NCBI RefSeq assembly: GCF_002078875.1
Contig: NC_034414.1
Coordinates: forward strand, 25,950,637-26,014,636
Direction: 5' to 3'
DNA length: 64,000 nucleotides
Origin: Numida meleagris
Lineage: Eukaryota; Chordata; Aves; Galliformes; Numididae
The number at the start of each line of letters is the position of its first letter. The stretch's first letter is position 1. Positions 54,601 through 64,000 of the stretch are shown here, piece by piece. The notes under the pieces are model-generated. The model searched no databases, was not told the DNA's origin, and saw only the letters and a program-made list of their open reading frames with translations. The position numbers and the translations under genes are program-made.

Positions 54601-57600
54601 AAGGTTTGGCTCTCATGTTTATCTTCATGTGACCTTTATCTTGTATGTGATTCATTTGTATATGTTAAGACAAGGAATAGGATAGTATGGCCATTTTCTG
54701 CAGGGAAATTAATTGCTTCTTATTGTTTCAGAATAGTGGACCTCTAAGTACCAAATAGATGGATCAGAATAGTACCAAGGAGGATGCAAGCAACAATAGT
54801 TGCTGTGGCATTGCAAGATCTATTGACTACGTGCAGGTAGTGAATAATGAAAAGCATTTATTTTCATTACCTTGACTCGTCGGTCAATCTTGTAACAGAA
54901 AGCTTCATTCCAGACTGGATTTTTGCTGTTCCTGATGGTTCTGGTCCGAACCTTCTCAGATGAGGCAGTAGGTAACCACAGCGTGACATAGCAGTCTGAA
55001 AGGGTGACTGTATAACAAAAAGATGAGCAGAGTGATGATGTGTCTAGAGAAAGAAATACTGCAGTATGTCTGTTTATCACCAAGAAGACTGAGATAACAC
55101 CATAGGGGATTTTTCCTGAAGCATGTAGATTAGGGAATAAATAATACAGTGAAGTACTCACTGGAAAACAGAAACATCCTTGCACATTTGTCATGCTGAT
55201 TCCCACTTTCCAATCTTAGTCAAATTATTTTTCTTTTAAAACATTACTCCTTATTTGCAATAGCACTGTACTCTGCTCGCTGTAGATGCACACCTATCCA
55301 TGCTGCATGTAACTCGATTCTCATGACTGCTCAGTGACTGGAGCATGAAGAAGTTTAACACTACCAAAGCACAAGAACAGCTATCAGTATATGCCCTGTC
55401 CAACAGGCAGTCACTTCAAAGCAAAGAGACTTGTCTTCTAGTATGTTCTCCTCATTTTTGGGGGCCTTAGATGTAGTTGAAAGCCTTTAGCCAAGTGCTT
55501 GTTTAAATGAATAGAGATTTATTTTTTGCCAAAAAGTAGCATTGCCCCTTTAATCCTTATCACAAATCACAATGCAGCAATTTCATTTTTATTAATATAT
55601 TTGGCAACTTTTAGAAGTGGTATCTTTCTCCTAAAGTTTTCATCTTTCAACACCATCGTTACGTTATGGTTTATCATACTCCCTTCTATGGCTCTATCTG
55701 CAGACTGAAAAATCCTGCCATCATTCCTATCTGGGAAAGGAAACACCACCAGAGACGTCAGTTCTTTCCATATACTAACCCCTCACACTCAGATGGAAAA
55801 ACACCAGGAAGCACCTTACAGAAGGCCGGTACAGGATGTAATGACCCTGGTCTCATACCTAAAATGCAATATGTATTCTTCCAATTTCAGATTAGCAATG
55901 CTTAACAAGTCATCTGGTTCTCAAAAGAACCTTATGAGTCAAAGGAGGTCAAATAATTCAACCCACAATCAATCCCTGCATCACGCCCAAAATGCGTAGC
56001 ACTATTATTGTGTCACAATGAATACAATTTTCTTCATGTTATTTCCTCTTTAACTTTCAGTAACAGCTAAAGAATTGGGCTTTTCTAGCAGAATGCTTTT
56101 CCCAAGCTGTGCCCTCATCAGGCAGATAACCACACTACAGCAATCGGAAGGAGCTTGGTAACAGCCGTGGGAAGCGCAGCATATCCAGGTGGTGCCTAGG
56201 CCAGCCCTGATCAGAAGGACGTGACCAATCAGATCTTCAGCAAAGGCACAAGTGTAGGTAGATGGAAATTCATATGGTTAATGGTGATTAATAGTGGAGT
56301 TTCCATTTTCAAAGAGATTGACACACACTGATGAGTTACTTCACAGCGGCAATGTAAGGATTAAGCAATTAAGTACATTGAGAAAACTTGAATAACTTGC
56401 CCAGAATTCCATAACGCAGCCAGAATGAGGTCCAAAACACAGTCTAAATTACCAGGCCTATGCCTAAATCTATTAAAATTATCTTACTCTGGAACAATAG
56501 TGGGGAAAAAATTTTGTGTCTTGTTTCTTTTATCCCTAATAAAGTAAATAGCAAAGGGAGATTCAAAGACCAAGGAGAAAGATTAACTTCAGTAAATTAA
56601 GCACAAACACTTCAAGAATAAGAAAATATGAAAAAAAAAGAGAAAACATGGAATGGTGAACAACAAGGTTTAATCAGGAAAAAAAATAGAAAAGCCAAAG
56701 CAGAGGAAAAACCATTAACTTAGGATTGTAACAAGAAGCGTACTGCTTGCATTACAAAATTAGATTGAAAAAGAATTTTTTCCTGCAGCTGCAAATACTG
56801 AGGTTTTGAGGAAAACTAAAATATTTGGATTCTCAAATGCCTTTTCAGTGCCTCAGAACTTGTCCTTCCAGATACTACAAGAGCCCAAATTATTTTTTGC
56901 CCAGAATAATTAGTGTTTCTTCACAAAACAAATTTTCTGCAAGAGAAGACACTCTTGCTTGGGAGTCTTCTGCCAAATATGCTTTAAGAAAAACCTGTGG
57001 GAAGCCAGACAAGTTCTGAATTTGGGGCATTTTAAGGAAAGAAATATACAATATGCATCCATTCTTGGGACCAGAACACAAGGAAATAAGTCAATATGTT
57101 CTGACAAACAAACCAGTTGGCTTCATGAAGAAAGACCATACTATTCACTGTGTCAAACAGTGATTGTGAGTAATTTTTTTCCTGTGAACAACCACAATGA
57201 ATTGAAGCATAAACAGGTGACCTGCTGGAGTACACAAATGCACACACAATTGTGCATGCAGGTTTGCAGGTGCAATTGCATTGACTACCCACTCAAAGCA
57301 CAAATCTGGTTGATGAAAATCACCACGTAAGCATTTGAATGGCTGTTTTCTGTTAAGGCAGTGCATACAAAGCCTACGACTATCAAGTGCATGTCTATGA
57401 AACTCAAAATACATCTTTAATCTCTAAGAAACCCAGAACTTCACAACTTAAGGCTCTATAACTTTGCAAATAGTATTTGTTTCATTAGACAAAGAGACGA
57501 GGCAAATATTATGGAAAGAAAAGTTTGATAATCTGTAATTTCTAGAGTGAAAACATCAAGACATAAACTGTAAATAGAATATTCTGTAAGCTCTTTGAGA

Positions 57601-59247
57601 TCTTTTAAGCTGGAAAACTGAAGGCACCCACTAAATAAGTACGCTAGTATTGCACTGCAGAAAACATAGGATTAAGTAATACAGAATACCACGAGTGAGT
57701 GAAACAAAGATTTGTTCCCTGATAGTAAGCGTTCATTCAAAAATAATCTTGTTGCACAATTTCCACATGTTCCAACGACATTCTTCCTATAAGCAACCAG
57801 CTCCAACTTTTGACAAATATTCTCTACTCTCTATCCATCACACTATATAAAAACCCAAAATATATAGTACATGAACTAAAACATAAATCTGATTTCCTCA
57901 GAAACTGATAAACTGCATGAAATTCTGAGTAGACAAGTTTCTGCCACATTCAGCGCGATTTCAGTGAACATAATGTTGACTTTTCCTCTTTAATTTACAC
58001 CTTTCCACTTAGTTCCTGCAGTCCTTAGATTTGGGATTTTCTTACTTTCTTTCCTGCCTTTACAGCCTTTTTTTACATAGGGACAAGAAGGAGAATTTGA
58101 ATTATCCCATGAAAGTGACTCTCAGTAGCGTAATTGTATTTTGAGAGGCACCTGAGCAACCCCCAGTGCACCCCCAAAAATAACACACATCTCTGAAAAT
58201 GAAGCTGTGAGGAAGCTCCTCAGCAAACTGGCATGTTTTAAAAATTTAGAGTTCAATGAGTGCCTCCACTGTTTAAGTGCAAGGTCTGGACAGTGAGCAC
58301 TCTTCTCTCCACCTACTGCAAATCCTGTTCTCCCATATAGGATTTTTGTATTAAATTTGCTGCTATGCTCTGGTCCAACAGGCCAATGCCCCTAAGAGTC
58401 CACAAAGGCAGAGAAGATGAATCATTACAGGACTTACAGTGGGATATTTTCAGTCTCTATAGACTTTTCTGCTGCAGAGATTTTTTCTGTCTTAGGGTAT
58501 TTTCACTGTTACGATTCACAATTTTCACTATTTCTCTATCATTTCACTCTTGTTCTGTGATATGCTATGATATTTTTCTCTTGAAGTCTCTACTCTAGAT
58601 ATCTTTTCCTATCTTCCCTTCACAAACCCTCACTTAAACTCCTTATATCTCTTATTTTCATAGAATTGTAGAATCACCAAGGTTGGAAAAGACCTCCAAG
58701 ATCATCCAGTCCAACCGTCCACCTAAAACCAACATTTCCCAGTAAACCACATTCCTCAGTACAACATCTAAAAGTTTCTTGAACACATAGGCTTTCCTAT
58801 TACTGCTGATTTTACATTTGCATCATCAATCCCATCCTTTCTTCTGACCAGCATTTCTGTTGGGAGTACTCGGGTTTCTCCTTCAGACATACAAGTATTG
58901 CCATCATTTATCATTATCATCATTATTTATCTAAAATAAGACTCATACAACAAGACATGACAGCCTGAGATCACATGCATCACCTTGCCCAAGCTAGCCT
59001 CCTTACACTCAGTGTAGAAAGTGATGCTTCAGGATCGCAGTAGAAAACAGTACTTACAAACTTATAGCAATACATTTTAGCATTCCCACACAAATAAGGA
59101 AAATAATTTTGGCCAAATATTTTCTTTACATCAAGAAACTATAAGAAATATTTGACAACTGCAGAAGTACTTACGCAAGTCTGCCTTCCGGACGTTCCTC
59201 AGTCTTAGTATTTTTACTGTAAGCAAGTTGAAAGGAGACACTGGCCT
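33486..59247 (-). CDS. PLA2G4E: Copy 3: PLA2G4E-like cytosolic phospholipase A2 (19 coding exons found, first exon unresolved)
   Basis: Tandem paralogue of copy 2 with the same exon order and phases. From exon 2 to the stop the joined exons give 2379 bases, 792 residues, with no internal stop. Counting from the first residue of exon 2: C2 domain about 5-114 (LSDCYVTL and [12 protein letters not shown] loops), linker to about 255, then the lipase domain with an intact GGGTR oxyanion motif, nucleophile Ser342 in GGLSGTTW and catalytic Asp627 in VDTGFF. The C-terminus is short and basic (ARRKQRNC). Unlike copy 2 it keeps the canonical oxyanion glycines, so it is the better candidate for full activity. 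Two donors (exons 11 and 17) read GC instead of GT. Exon 10 is inferred from phase and splice signals rather than homology. The first coding exon was not found with confidence upstream of 59247. Confidence 0.88.
34485..34671 (-). CDS. PLA2G4E: Copy 3 exon 19: lipase domain
   Basis: 187 bases between TTCATTTAG| and |GTGAGTCATC. Encodes [20 protein letters not shown] then [20 protein letters not shown], ending [14 protein letters not shown]. Confidence 0.94.
35633..35802 (-). CDS. PLA2G4E: Copy 3 exon 18: catalytic Asp
   Basis: 170 bases between GTTTCAG| and |GTAAGAAAAG. Encodes [20 protein letters not shown] and [17 protein letters not shown]. The catalytic Asp codon is at 35735-35737. Confidence 0.95.
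36305..36496 (-). CDS. PLA2G4E: Copy 3 exon 17: lipase domain, GC donor
   Basis: 192 bases after CTTGCAG|, the same length as copy 2. Encodes [20 protein letters not shown] and [10 protein letters not shown]. The donor reads AAAG|GCACAG (GC at 36303-36304). A GTAACA lies five bases further, but using it would put a stop into exon 18, while the GC position restores the conserved WKDTV junction. Confidence 0.92.
36554..36576. repeat. Poly-A run in copy 3 intron 16
   Basis: About 23 consecutive A on the plus strand, close to the exon 17 acceptor. No repeat body is recognised next to it. Confidence 0.85.
36931..37038 (-). CDS. PLA2G4E: Copy 3 exon 16: lipase domain
   Basis: 108 bases between TGTTACAG| and |GTGAGATATT. 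Encodes [20 protein letters not shown] and [15 protein letters not shown]. The usual NLLDAW has drifted to DVMYVW. Confidence 0.94.
37306..37443 (-). CDS. PLA2G4E: Copy 3 exon 15: [10 protein letters not shown] block
   Basis: 138 bases between CTCCATAG| and |GTGACTATATG. Encodes [20 protein letters not shown] and [20 protein letters not shown]. Confidence 0.95.
38107..38221 (-). CDS. PLA2G4E: Copy 3 exon 14: LSDQ...GQNPLPIY
   Basis: 115 bases between AAAACCAG| and |GTAATGG. Encodes [20 protein letters not shown] then [14 protein letters not shown]. Confidence 0.95.
39089..39311 (-). CDS. PLA2G4E: Copy 3 exon 13: lipase domain
   Basis: 223 bases between TTCTTCAG| and |GTATTACTC. Encodes [20 protein letters not shown] and [19 protein letters not shown]. 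Confidence 0.95.
40444..40580 (-). CDS. PLA2G4E: Copy 3 exon 12: oxyanion motif and nucleophile Ser
   Basis: 137 bases between TGGACAG| and |GTGAGGATT. Encodes [20 protein letters not shown] and [13 protein letters not shown]. The nucleophile Ser codon (TCC) is at 40455-40457. Oxyanion glycines are intact. Confidence 0.96.
42332..42467 (-). CDS. PLA2G4E: Copy 3 exon 11: start of lipase domain, GC donor
   Basis: 136 bases after GTTCCAG|. Encodes [20 protein letters not shown], then [19 protein letters not shown]. The donor is GAG|GCAAGCC (GC at 42330-42331) where copy 2 has GT; the flanking bases resemble the known GC-AG consensus AG|GCAAG. Confidence 0.93.
44103..44143 (-). CDS. PLA2G4E: Copy 3 exon 10 (candidate mini-exon)
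   Basis: 41 bases between CATGCAG| and a strong donor |GTAAGTTC. It reads [13 protein letters not shown] with phase 0 in and 2 out, exactly what exons 9 and 11 require, and has no stop. The copy 2 equivalent is 38 bases and also starts with Asp. Sequence similarity is weak and the pyrimidine tract is poor, so this rests mainly on phase and splice signals. Confidence 0.5.
45022..45111 (-). CDS. PLA2G4E: Copy 3 exon 9: linker
   Basis: 90 bases, phase 0/0, between TTATTTCAG| and |GTGAGTGCC. Encodes [20 protein letters not shown] then [10 protein letters not shown]. Confidence 0.9.
45268..45410 (-). CDS. PLA2G4E: Copy 3 exon 8: linker, VKGSHEGSQ
   Basis: 143 bases between ATATTTAG| and |GTACATTCC. 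Encodes [20 protein letters not shown] and [18 protein letters not shown]. It retains ordinary composition, unlike the GC-rich equivalent in copy 2. Confidence 0.92.
46317..46380 (-). CDS. PLA2G4E: Copy 3 exon 7: linker
   Basis: 64 bases between GTTACAG| and |GTGAGGTT. Encodes [20 protein letters not shown] plus T and one base. Confidence 0.9.
46861..46903 (-). CDS. PLA2G4E: Copy 3 exon 6: linker, TNGVLV motif
   Basis: 43 bases between TTTTTCAG| and |GTAATTATT. Encodes [14 protein letters not shown]. Follows the 6.7 kb intron 5. Confidence 0.92.
50910..52748 (-). other. Unidentified block of minus-strand open stretches, possibly a decayed retroelement or processed pseudogene
   Basis: Six separate minus-strand open stretches (50910-51098, 51130-51330, 51311-51547, 51662-51910, 51943-52155, 52413-52748) sit close together in intronic DNA, interrupted by stops and frame changes. 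Some have protein-like composition, for example the charged, potentially helical [15 protein letters not shown] at about 51843-51887. I recognise no family and found no terminal repeats. It could also be chance open frames in DNA of moderate GC content. Confidence 0.25.
51103..51140. repeat. T-rich low-complexity tract
   Basis: Runs of seven or eight T separated by single A or AT (attttttttattatttttt pattern). Confidence 0.85.
53141..53157. repeat. Poly-T run
   Basis: Seventeen T residues in copy 3 intron 5, about 400 bases beyond the exon 5 donor. Confidence 0.85.
53555..53595 (-). CDS. PLA2G4E: Copy 3 exon 5: end of C2 domain
   Basis: 41 bases between TTTTCAG| and |GTGAGTAGAC. Encodes [13 protein letters not shown]; same length and phase as copy 2. 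Confidence 0.92.
54082..54213 (-). CDS. PLA2G4E: Copy 3 exon 4: C2 domain, loop 3
   Basis: 132 bases, phase 0/0, between TTTGCAG| and |GTAAGCAG. Encodes [20 protein letters not shown], ending VKFQLNPQ. The acidic Ca2+ ligands are intact. Confidence 0.95.
54871..55007 (-). CDS. PLA2G4E: Copy 3 exon 3: C2 domain, loop 1
   Basis: 137 bases between TTATACAG| and |GTAATG. Encodes [15 protein letters not shown], then [17 protein letters not shown] and a strand ending RRVK. Confidence 0.95.
55008..59174. other. Copy 3 intron 2 (4.2 kb)
   Basis: AT-rich intron between C2 exons 2 and 3. It contains one minus-strand CR1 remnant (58659-58791). No other feature recognised. Confidence 0.65.
58659..58791 (-). 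repeat. CR1 LINE 3' fragment
   Basis: 'catagaattgtagaatcaccaaggttggaaaagacctccaagatcatccagtccaaccgtccacc' is the reverse-oriented CR1 3' end, followed by a diverged body. Confidence 0.93.
59175..59247 (-). CDS. PLA2G4E: Copy 3 exon 2: first strand of the C2 domain
   Basis: 73 bases between TTGTGCAG| and |GTAAGTACTT. Encodes [19 protein letters not shown] then RKADL. Same length and phases as in copies 1 and 2. Confidence 0.92.
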
Positions 59248-60973
59248 CTGCACAATGATCAAAAAAAAAAAAAGAAACAACAGTGAGATGAATATCAGCC
59301 TCTAGTCAGACTGCTGCATGCTCTAACTTTGAAGTACTAAGCACGCAGATAAAATAGACTTTAAGACTGAGCTATTATCAAACCAATTGGGCCATTTGGA
59401 AAAATTAGATGAATTTTTGGCACATAACCTTTTTCAGATGTGATAAAGAAGGTGCAGATCTCAAAACTACGTGAGTTGAGAACAGCTGCTGAATTTAATT
59501 TGATAAGGAACAGTTCCTTCTAACACTGCTTCTCTGCTATCAAAATGAACACCTTTACATCACACACATTGGTGTCCTCGGCTCTACAGTGTAGTGGACT
59601 GCCTATGGGACTCCAACAGCTGCCACAGTAGTTGTTCAAGTAGGCCAGAAATGCTGCTGCCAGATAGGAGGTATTTCTCATGAAGACACTGATCTGCAGC
59701 CCTGGTTCCGAGCAGAAAGCTAAACTACTCTTTCTGGTGATGATTCTGGGAACCAACTTATAACTCTACTGGATATCTTGGGCTCAGAGATATTAATTTT
59801 ATAAAACCTCATATCTTCTGTGTACTAAACTAACACGTCGTCATATTCCTCAGGCTATAATTTAACTTCCTCCCCATTTCACCTGGAGATAACTGCTTAA
59901 CACATTTCTGTACTCTCCCACATTAACATCGTCTCCATTTCATAGGTATCATCTTTCTTTTTAAAACCAGTGTACGAGTATATAATTTTTCTTATCATTT
60001 TTTTAGAACTGATAATGAGCTTTGAATCTACTGGTTCTATATAAGACTAAAACCAGTTTTTTTGTGCCCCAAAATGTCTGATCTTTCCATCTATACCAGT
60101 TAGTAAAAAAATACATTAATTCTACCCATAGAACCTCTCATGCCTGTCTTCATAGACATACTACACCCTAATAAAGTGAACACATTGTGTTCTAACACAA
60201 GCACACAGGTTTTGTTACTTTGCATCTGAAGTGCATATACAAGAGGCAAAAGTAAAAATGATTGGCTTGATAATCAAATGTATCTTATTACTATTTCCTC
60301 TGCACATGCTATACACTTTGTTGGACCATGCCTTTTTATCTACAGCAGAAATCTTATCCTGAAAAGTTTTGCAATACTTGGACAAAATTAAGCAAACAGG
60401 ACAATAACATGAGATTGGACCCTAATCCAATGTAATGAAGCAGATCTACATCCTCATCAACAAAGTCCTCAGCCTCTCCAGGACACAGGAGAGATGGAGA
60501 AAAGCCTCTGAGAAACAACCTCGCTAACCCCCCTCCCTCTTCCTTCTGGGTCAGCAAGGGGCCCATGAGGTAGAGCTGAAGGCCAGTGAACCACTGGCAG
60601 CAGGGTCAGAGCAGTTACTGATACAGCCGCATTCACTCTACGCTACCTCAGCCTGTCTGGGCTTTACCACAGCGTACACTTTTATGGCACACAATTTGGA
60701 AGCACTTGAAGCGTTAGCTCTAGGACATTTCAGCAATCCCCAAAACTGTAACGCACCTCTACCTACTCCATTATCCCCAGCATGTCCACAAAGGAGAACG
60801 TGGACAAACACATCTCAACATTAAAAAAAATATATTTCAGTTAGAAAAAAAATATAGATATATTAGTCTCCAGTCAAAAACAACAAAAAGACATAATGTC
60901 CAGACTTTAGAGTTGAACTGCCAGAATCGCTTTCCTACATGCATTAAGCAAGAGGGAGACCAACTTATTTCTT

Positions 60974-61296
60974 CCAGTACCTGAAGGGGGCCTATAGGAA
61001 AGCTGAGGAGGGACTTTTTAGAAGGGCATGTGCTGACAGGATGATGGAAAATGGCTTTAAACTGGAAGAGGGTGGACTTAGACTAGGTATTAGGAAGAAA
61101 TTCTTTACTGTGAGGGTGGTGAGACACTGGAACAGGTCACCCAGCAAGGTTGTGGACGCCCCATCCCTGGAAGCATTCAAAGCCACCCTGGATGGGACTT
61201 TGGTCCAGAGGGAGGTGTCCCCGCCTATAGCAGGGGGGTTGGAACTAGGTGATCTTGAAAGTCCCTTCCAACCCAAACCATTCTATGATTCTATGA
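60974..61296 (+). repeat. CR1 LINE 3' fragment (longest in window)
   Basis: Shows the long CR1 tail from 'cctgaagggggcctataggaaagctgaggaggg' through 'ggtattaggaagaaattctttactgtgagggtggtgagacactgg' to 'ccattctatgattctatga'. Head-to-tail with the next CR1. Confidence 0.95.
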
Positions 61297-61297
61297 T

Positions 61298-61567
61298 AGT
61301 GATAGGACAAGGAGAAATTACTATAACTGAAAGGGGAGATACTTAGATTAGATATTAGGAGGATATTTTTTACTCAGAGGATGGTGAGGCACTGACACAG
61401 GCAGCCCAGAGAGCTGTTGATGTCCCATTCCTGGAGGCATTCAAGGCCAGGTTGAACGGGGCCCTGGGCAGCCTGATCTGGTGGGTGGCAACCCTGCCCA
61501 CATCAGGGGGTTGGGACTGGATGGGCTTTAAGGTCCTTTCCAACCCAAGTCCTTCTATGATTCTATG
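61298..61567 (+). repeat. CR1 LINE 3' fragment, second of a tandem pair
   Basis: Starts directly after the previous element ('gtgataggacaaggagaaatt') and ends 'ccttctatgattctatgc'. Its internal sequence differs clearly from its neighbour (gccctgggcagcctgatctggtggg), so the two look like separate insertions of different CR1 subfamilies rather than a local duplication. Confidence 0.95.
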
Positions 61568-64000
61568 CATTAATTATAACTGGGCATGATACAGAATCAG
61601 TCCTAGACCCAAGGATCAACAACTAAGGCTTGTCTATCCCCTGCTCCCCTGCTCTCTCACCCAATAAATCCTGAGTGTTTTCGCCCTCAACATTACTATT
61701 TCAGCAGAAGACGTAGAGCACACCTTTCCCCAGGACAGCTAAATCTTGCATCTCTTGAATACTGAAGAATGGCATGAGTAAAAGATTCCCCCACTGCAGG
61801 GAAGTGCAAAAACCACTAGGCTGGATGTCATTTTTAGGGAATAAACTTTGTCTGGTTCTTTAAATACCAGGGTCTAGACCTCTGCTTTGCTTGTCAAGTG
61901 GGCAGTGGTTTCTTCCTTCAGCCCTAAGTAGAATATAGAAGTAGGACATAGGACTGTGTTCCTGTGTTCAGTTTTCCCCATTAGCTGGGTGTGCCTACTT
62001 ACACAGTTCCCTTATCTGCTGTTACAATTCCCATCCCAGTATAACTCACCAAATATAGAGAATCTAACTCTTCAAATATATTGAATCAATCCCCAGTGCT
62101 TAACTCAGAGTTATAAAGACTTAGAAGTCAGACCTTATGTCTCCTAAATACAGGTGTCGGAATGCTTCGTCAGATCCAGATCACAGCAACTTACAGACAC
62201 ACAGAAAAGAACTCCTGAGAGGCATATCTTAAACTGGATCCTCTGCTGTTAATGACTTAACGCTGTTAATGCTGGCAATGACTTCCAGATGTTTCCCTTT
62301 AATCTGATGATGACCATATCACAGGCTGGGTGAATTCCGAGGCCAGAAGCCTCCCATGTCAGCTATTACACACGCTACAACTTTCGGCTTCTGTGTTTAT
62401 TTGGTCTGAGACCTGATTGTTACCTCATAAACCGGAAACACAAGCCAGGCATTTTAATAATCACTGTTGAAACTACTTAAATATATGAGATTACAAACGC
62501 AGGAATTGGTCACCCTGTCCTACGTCAGATAAAAGTCCTGTGGCACGTTTGTGCAATCCTGACGTATCTATTCCCAGAGAAGTCAGTGACACTGTTCACA
62601 TGAGTGTGCTCATCCATATGAATAAGAGTTGCCTAACTGGACCCTAAAACTGTTCTATTTCAGTAAAATTCCTTCTGCACTTCTACAGGAATTGTTCTTC
62701 AGGAGACTAGAGTGAAACACATATGAAATTCTTGAGTTAAATCAAGTGAAAAGGCAATTATTAAAGCAAAAGAGCATGCCAGATGTGTTTTGAGCAGAGC
62801 CCTCTTTCCTTAGCCTTCTCTTCAAAATGAAACAGAAGTCTCATCCCTACTTTAAAACTTTATGAAGAGCAACAAAGCAAATGCTCAGCCCTGTCAGAAA
62901 GCCCAGCAGGACACCAAACCCCACATCACTGCCATGGCTGTGGCCTCTGTCAGGTATGTGGCACCTGCTAACTTCAAAGAGCTCTGCAGCCTCAAGGGCG
63001 GGCAGGATTTCATTACGTTACCATGTCTGCTACCTCAGGCAAGGTCAGATGCATAATAAACACTTTCCTTGTACTGTGCATTTCATATTTATTTCATCCA
63101 TTTTAAAATATCCCATAGATAGGTCCTGTTAAAAATCAACAGAACTCACTGGAGTTGACCCAGAATAAAAGCAAATGGAGAAGCAGTGGATCAAGGCCTC
63201 ATTCCTCCCATGAGCTATGTAAAATGTGTGTGGTTCAGAGTACCATTTTCACGTGTTTTTCATTTTTTTCCTGCTTGCAACTCCACGGCTGGAATCTCAC
63301 ATGAGAATAAATCAAAACTTGGAAGCGAAACTGAGTCTAAAATTTCCATAGTTCAGTATGGCTTTTTGTAAAGACCGTGTTAGTCTGTGTTGTTTTGATA
63401 TGATACAGTAACGTGAGTAATCAAAAAAGTTGTGGGTTTTTTTGCCTCTCAACAATGTAGGGCACTACCTACATTTTCCCACCAAGTACCTACATTATCT
63501 TTTTAATTTAAATGGCTATTTACGTTTTGATCATAAACACACAAACATTCCATGAATTGACCCGACATTGACTGGTAACAGAAACTAGTTTCCTTACTGA
63601 GCTATAGCGTGACATAAAACAACTCAGATGTTTGACGTTCACATATTTATCATCATAACTACTAATTGTCATGGCAAAAAAAGAAAGTCAGGTCCTTAAT
63701 GATTTTGTTGCTCGCTCTTGTTTTCTTTTCCTAAAAGGGCAGGAAAAAATGGGCCCTGTGTCCTACTCCATATTGTATTTACTATATTCAGTTCAGTGCT
63801 GCCACCCTAAATACGTTAAAGACAAAAGGCATGAACAAAGGCCAGTGAACGGTACAGCTCTCACCCCTAGAGTCCCATTTGCAAAATGGAAGGCACTAAG
63901 AAAAAGAATTGATCCTGTAAGCAAATGCCGAGTTTACACAATTAAAAACAATGATTTCTGTGATGCTGGCGTACTTCCTTCAGACTGGGAGATTATACAC

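Larger units (their letters stand above)
59248..64000. other. 5' flank of copy 3: first exon and promoter expected, not resolved
   Basis: The region upstream of copy 3 exon 2 should hold its first coding exon and promoter. The best in-frame candidate is seven codons at 63034-63054 before a GTAGCA donor, with a weak start context, which I do not accept as an annotation. Two CR1 fragments lie in tandem at 60974-61567. No other gene was recognised. Confidence 0.5.

Noticed and set aside
61041..61346. 101-codon plus-strand open frame
   Set aside because: It lies wholly in CR1 repeat sequence. The frame is a by-product of the element.
63034..63054. Possible first coding exon of copy 3 (seven codons before a GTAGCA donor, phase 0)
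   Set aside because: It fits the phase, but the start context is weak, the donor is moderate and there is no homology. At 3.8 kb upstream such short matches arise by chance, so it is mentioned only as the best of poor candidates.

Overview
The window looks like a bird genome, most probably a galliform (chicken-like). It contains at least seven CR1 LINE fragments whose 3' ends carry the typical avian terminal repeats (forms of 'attctatgattctatg'). Introns are AT-rich and genes are split into many small exons. I saw no bacterial-style gene organisation, and almost every short open frame outside the exons listed here is noise.

The coding content is a tandem array of cytosolic phospholipase A2 group IV genes (cPLA2 epsilon / PLA2G4E-like), all on the minus strand, so transcription runs right to left. 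From left to right: copy 1 is cut by the left edge (only its 5' end, about 3784-5039, is inside); copy 2 is complete (8323-30720, 20 coding exons, 817 codons plus stop with the start chosen here); copy 3 is complete except for an unresolved first exon (33486-59247, 19 coding exons, 792 codons plus stop from exon 2). I built the exon models by reading splice sites on the minus strand and comparing the copies with each other and with the human PLA2G4E protein as I remember it. The copies share exon order, phases and mostly identical exon lengths (73, 137, 132, 41, 43, 64, ... 137, 223, 115, 138, 108, 192 bases), and both frames stay open to the stop codon. The intergenic gaps are only about 3 kb.

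Each protein has an N-terminal C2 domain (membrane and Ca2+ binding), a variable linker, and a cPLA2 lipase domain with the Gly-x-Ser-Gly nucleophile elbow in exon 12 and the catalytic Asp in exon 18. The family hydrolyses or transacylates glycerophospholipids; mammalian cPLA2 epsilon is known as a Ca2+-dependent N-acyltransferase that makes N-acyl-phosphatidylethanolamine.

The most notable points are a Gly-to-Cys change in the oxyanion-hole motif of copy 2, two non-canonical GC splice donors in copy 3, a CpG-dense and rapidly diverged linker exon in copy 2, a poorly conserved frame-setting mini-exon, and very short first coding exons. The remaining sequence is intron, intergenic DNA, CR1 and low-complexity tracts, plus one unexplained block of open frames at 50.9-52.75 kb inside a copy 3 intron. 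I found no wholly new system. The interest lies in lineage-specific duplication and divergence of a lipid-signalling enzyme family.
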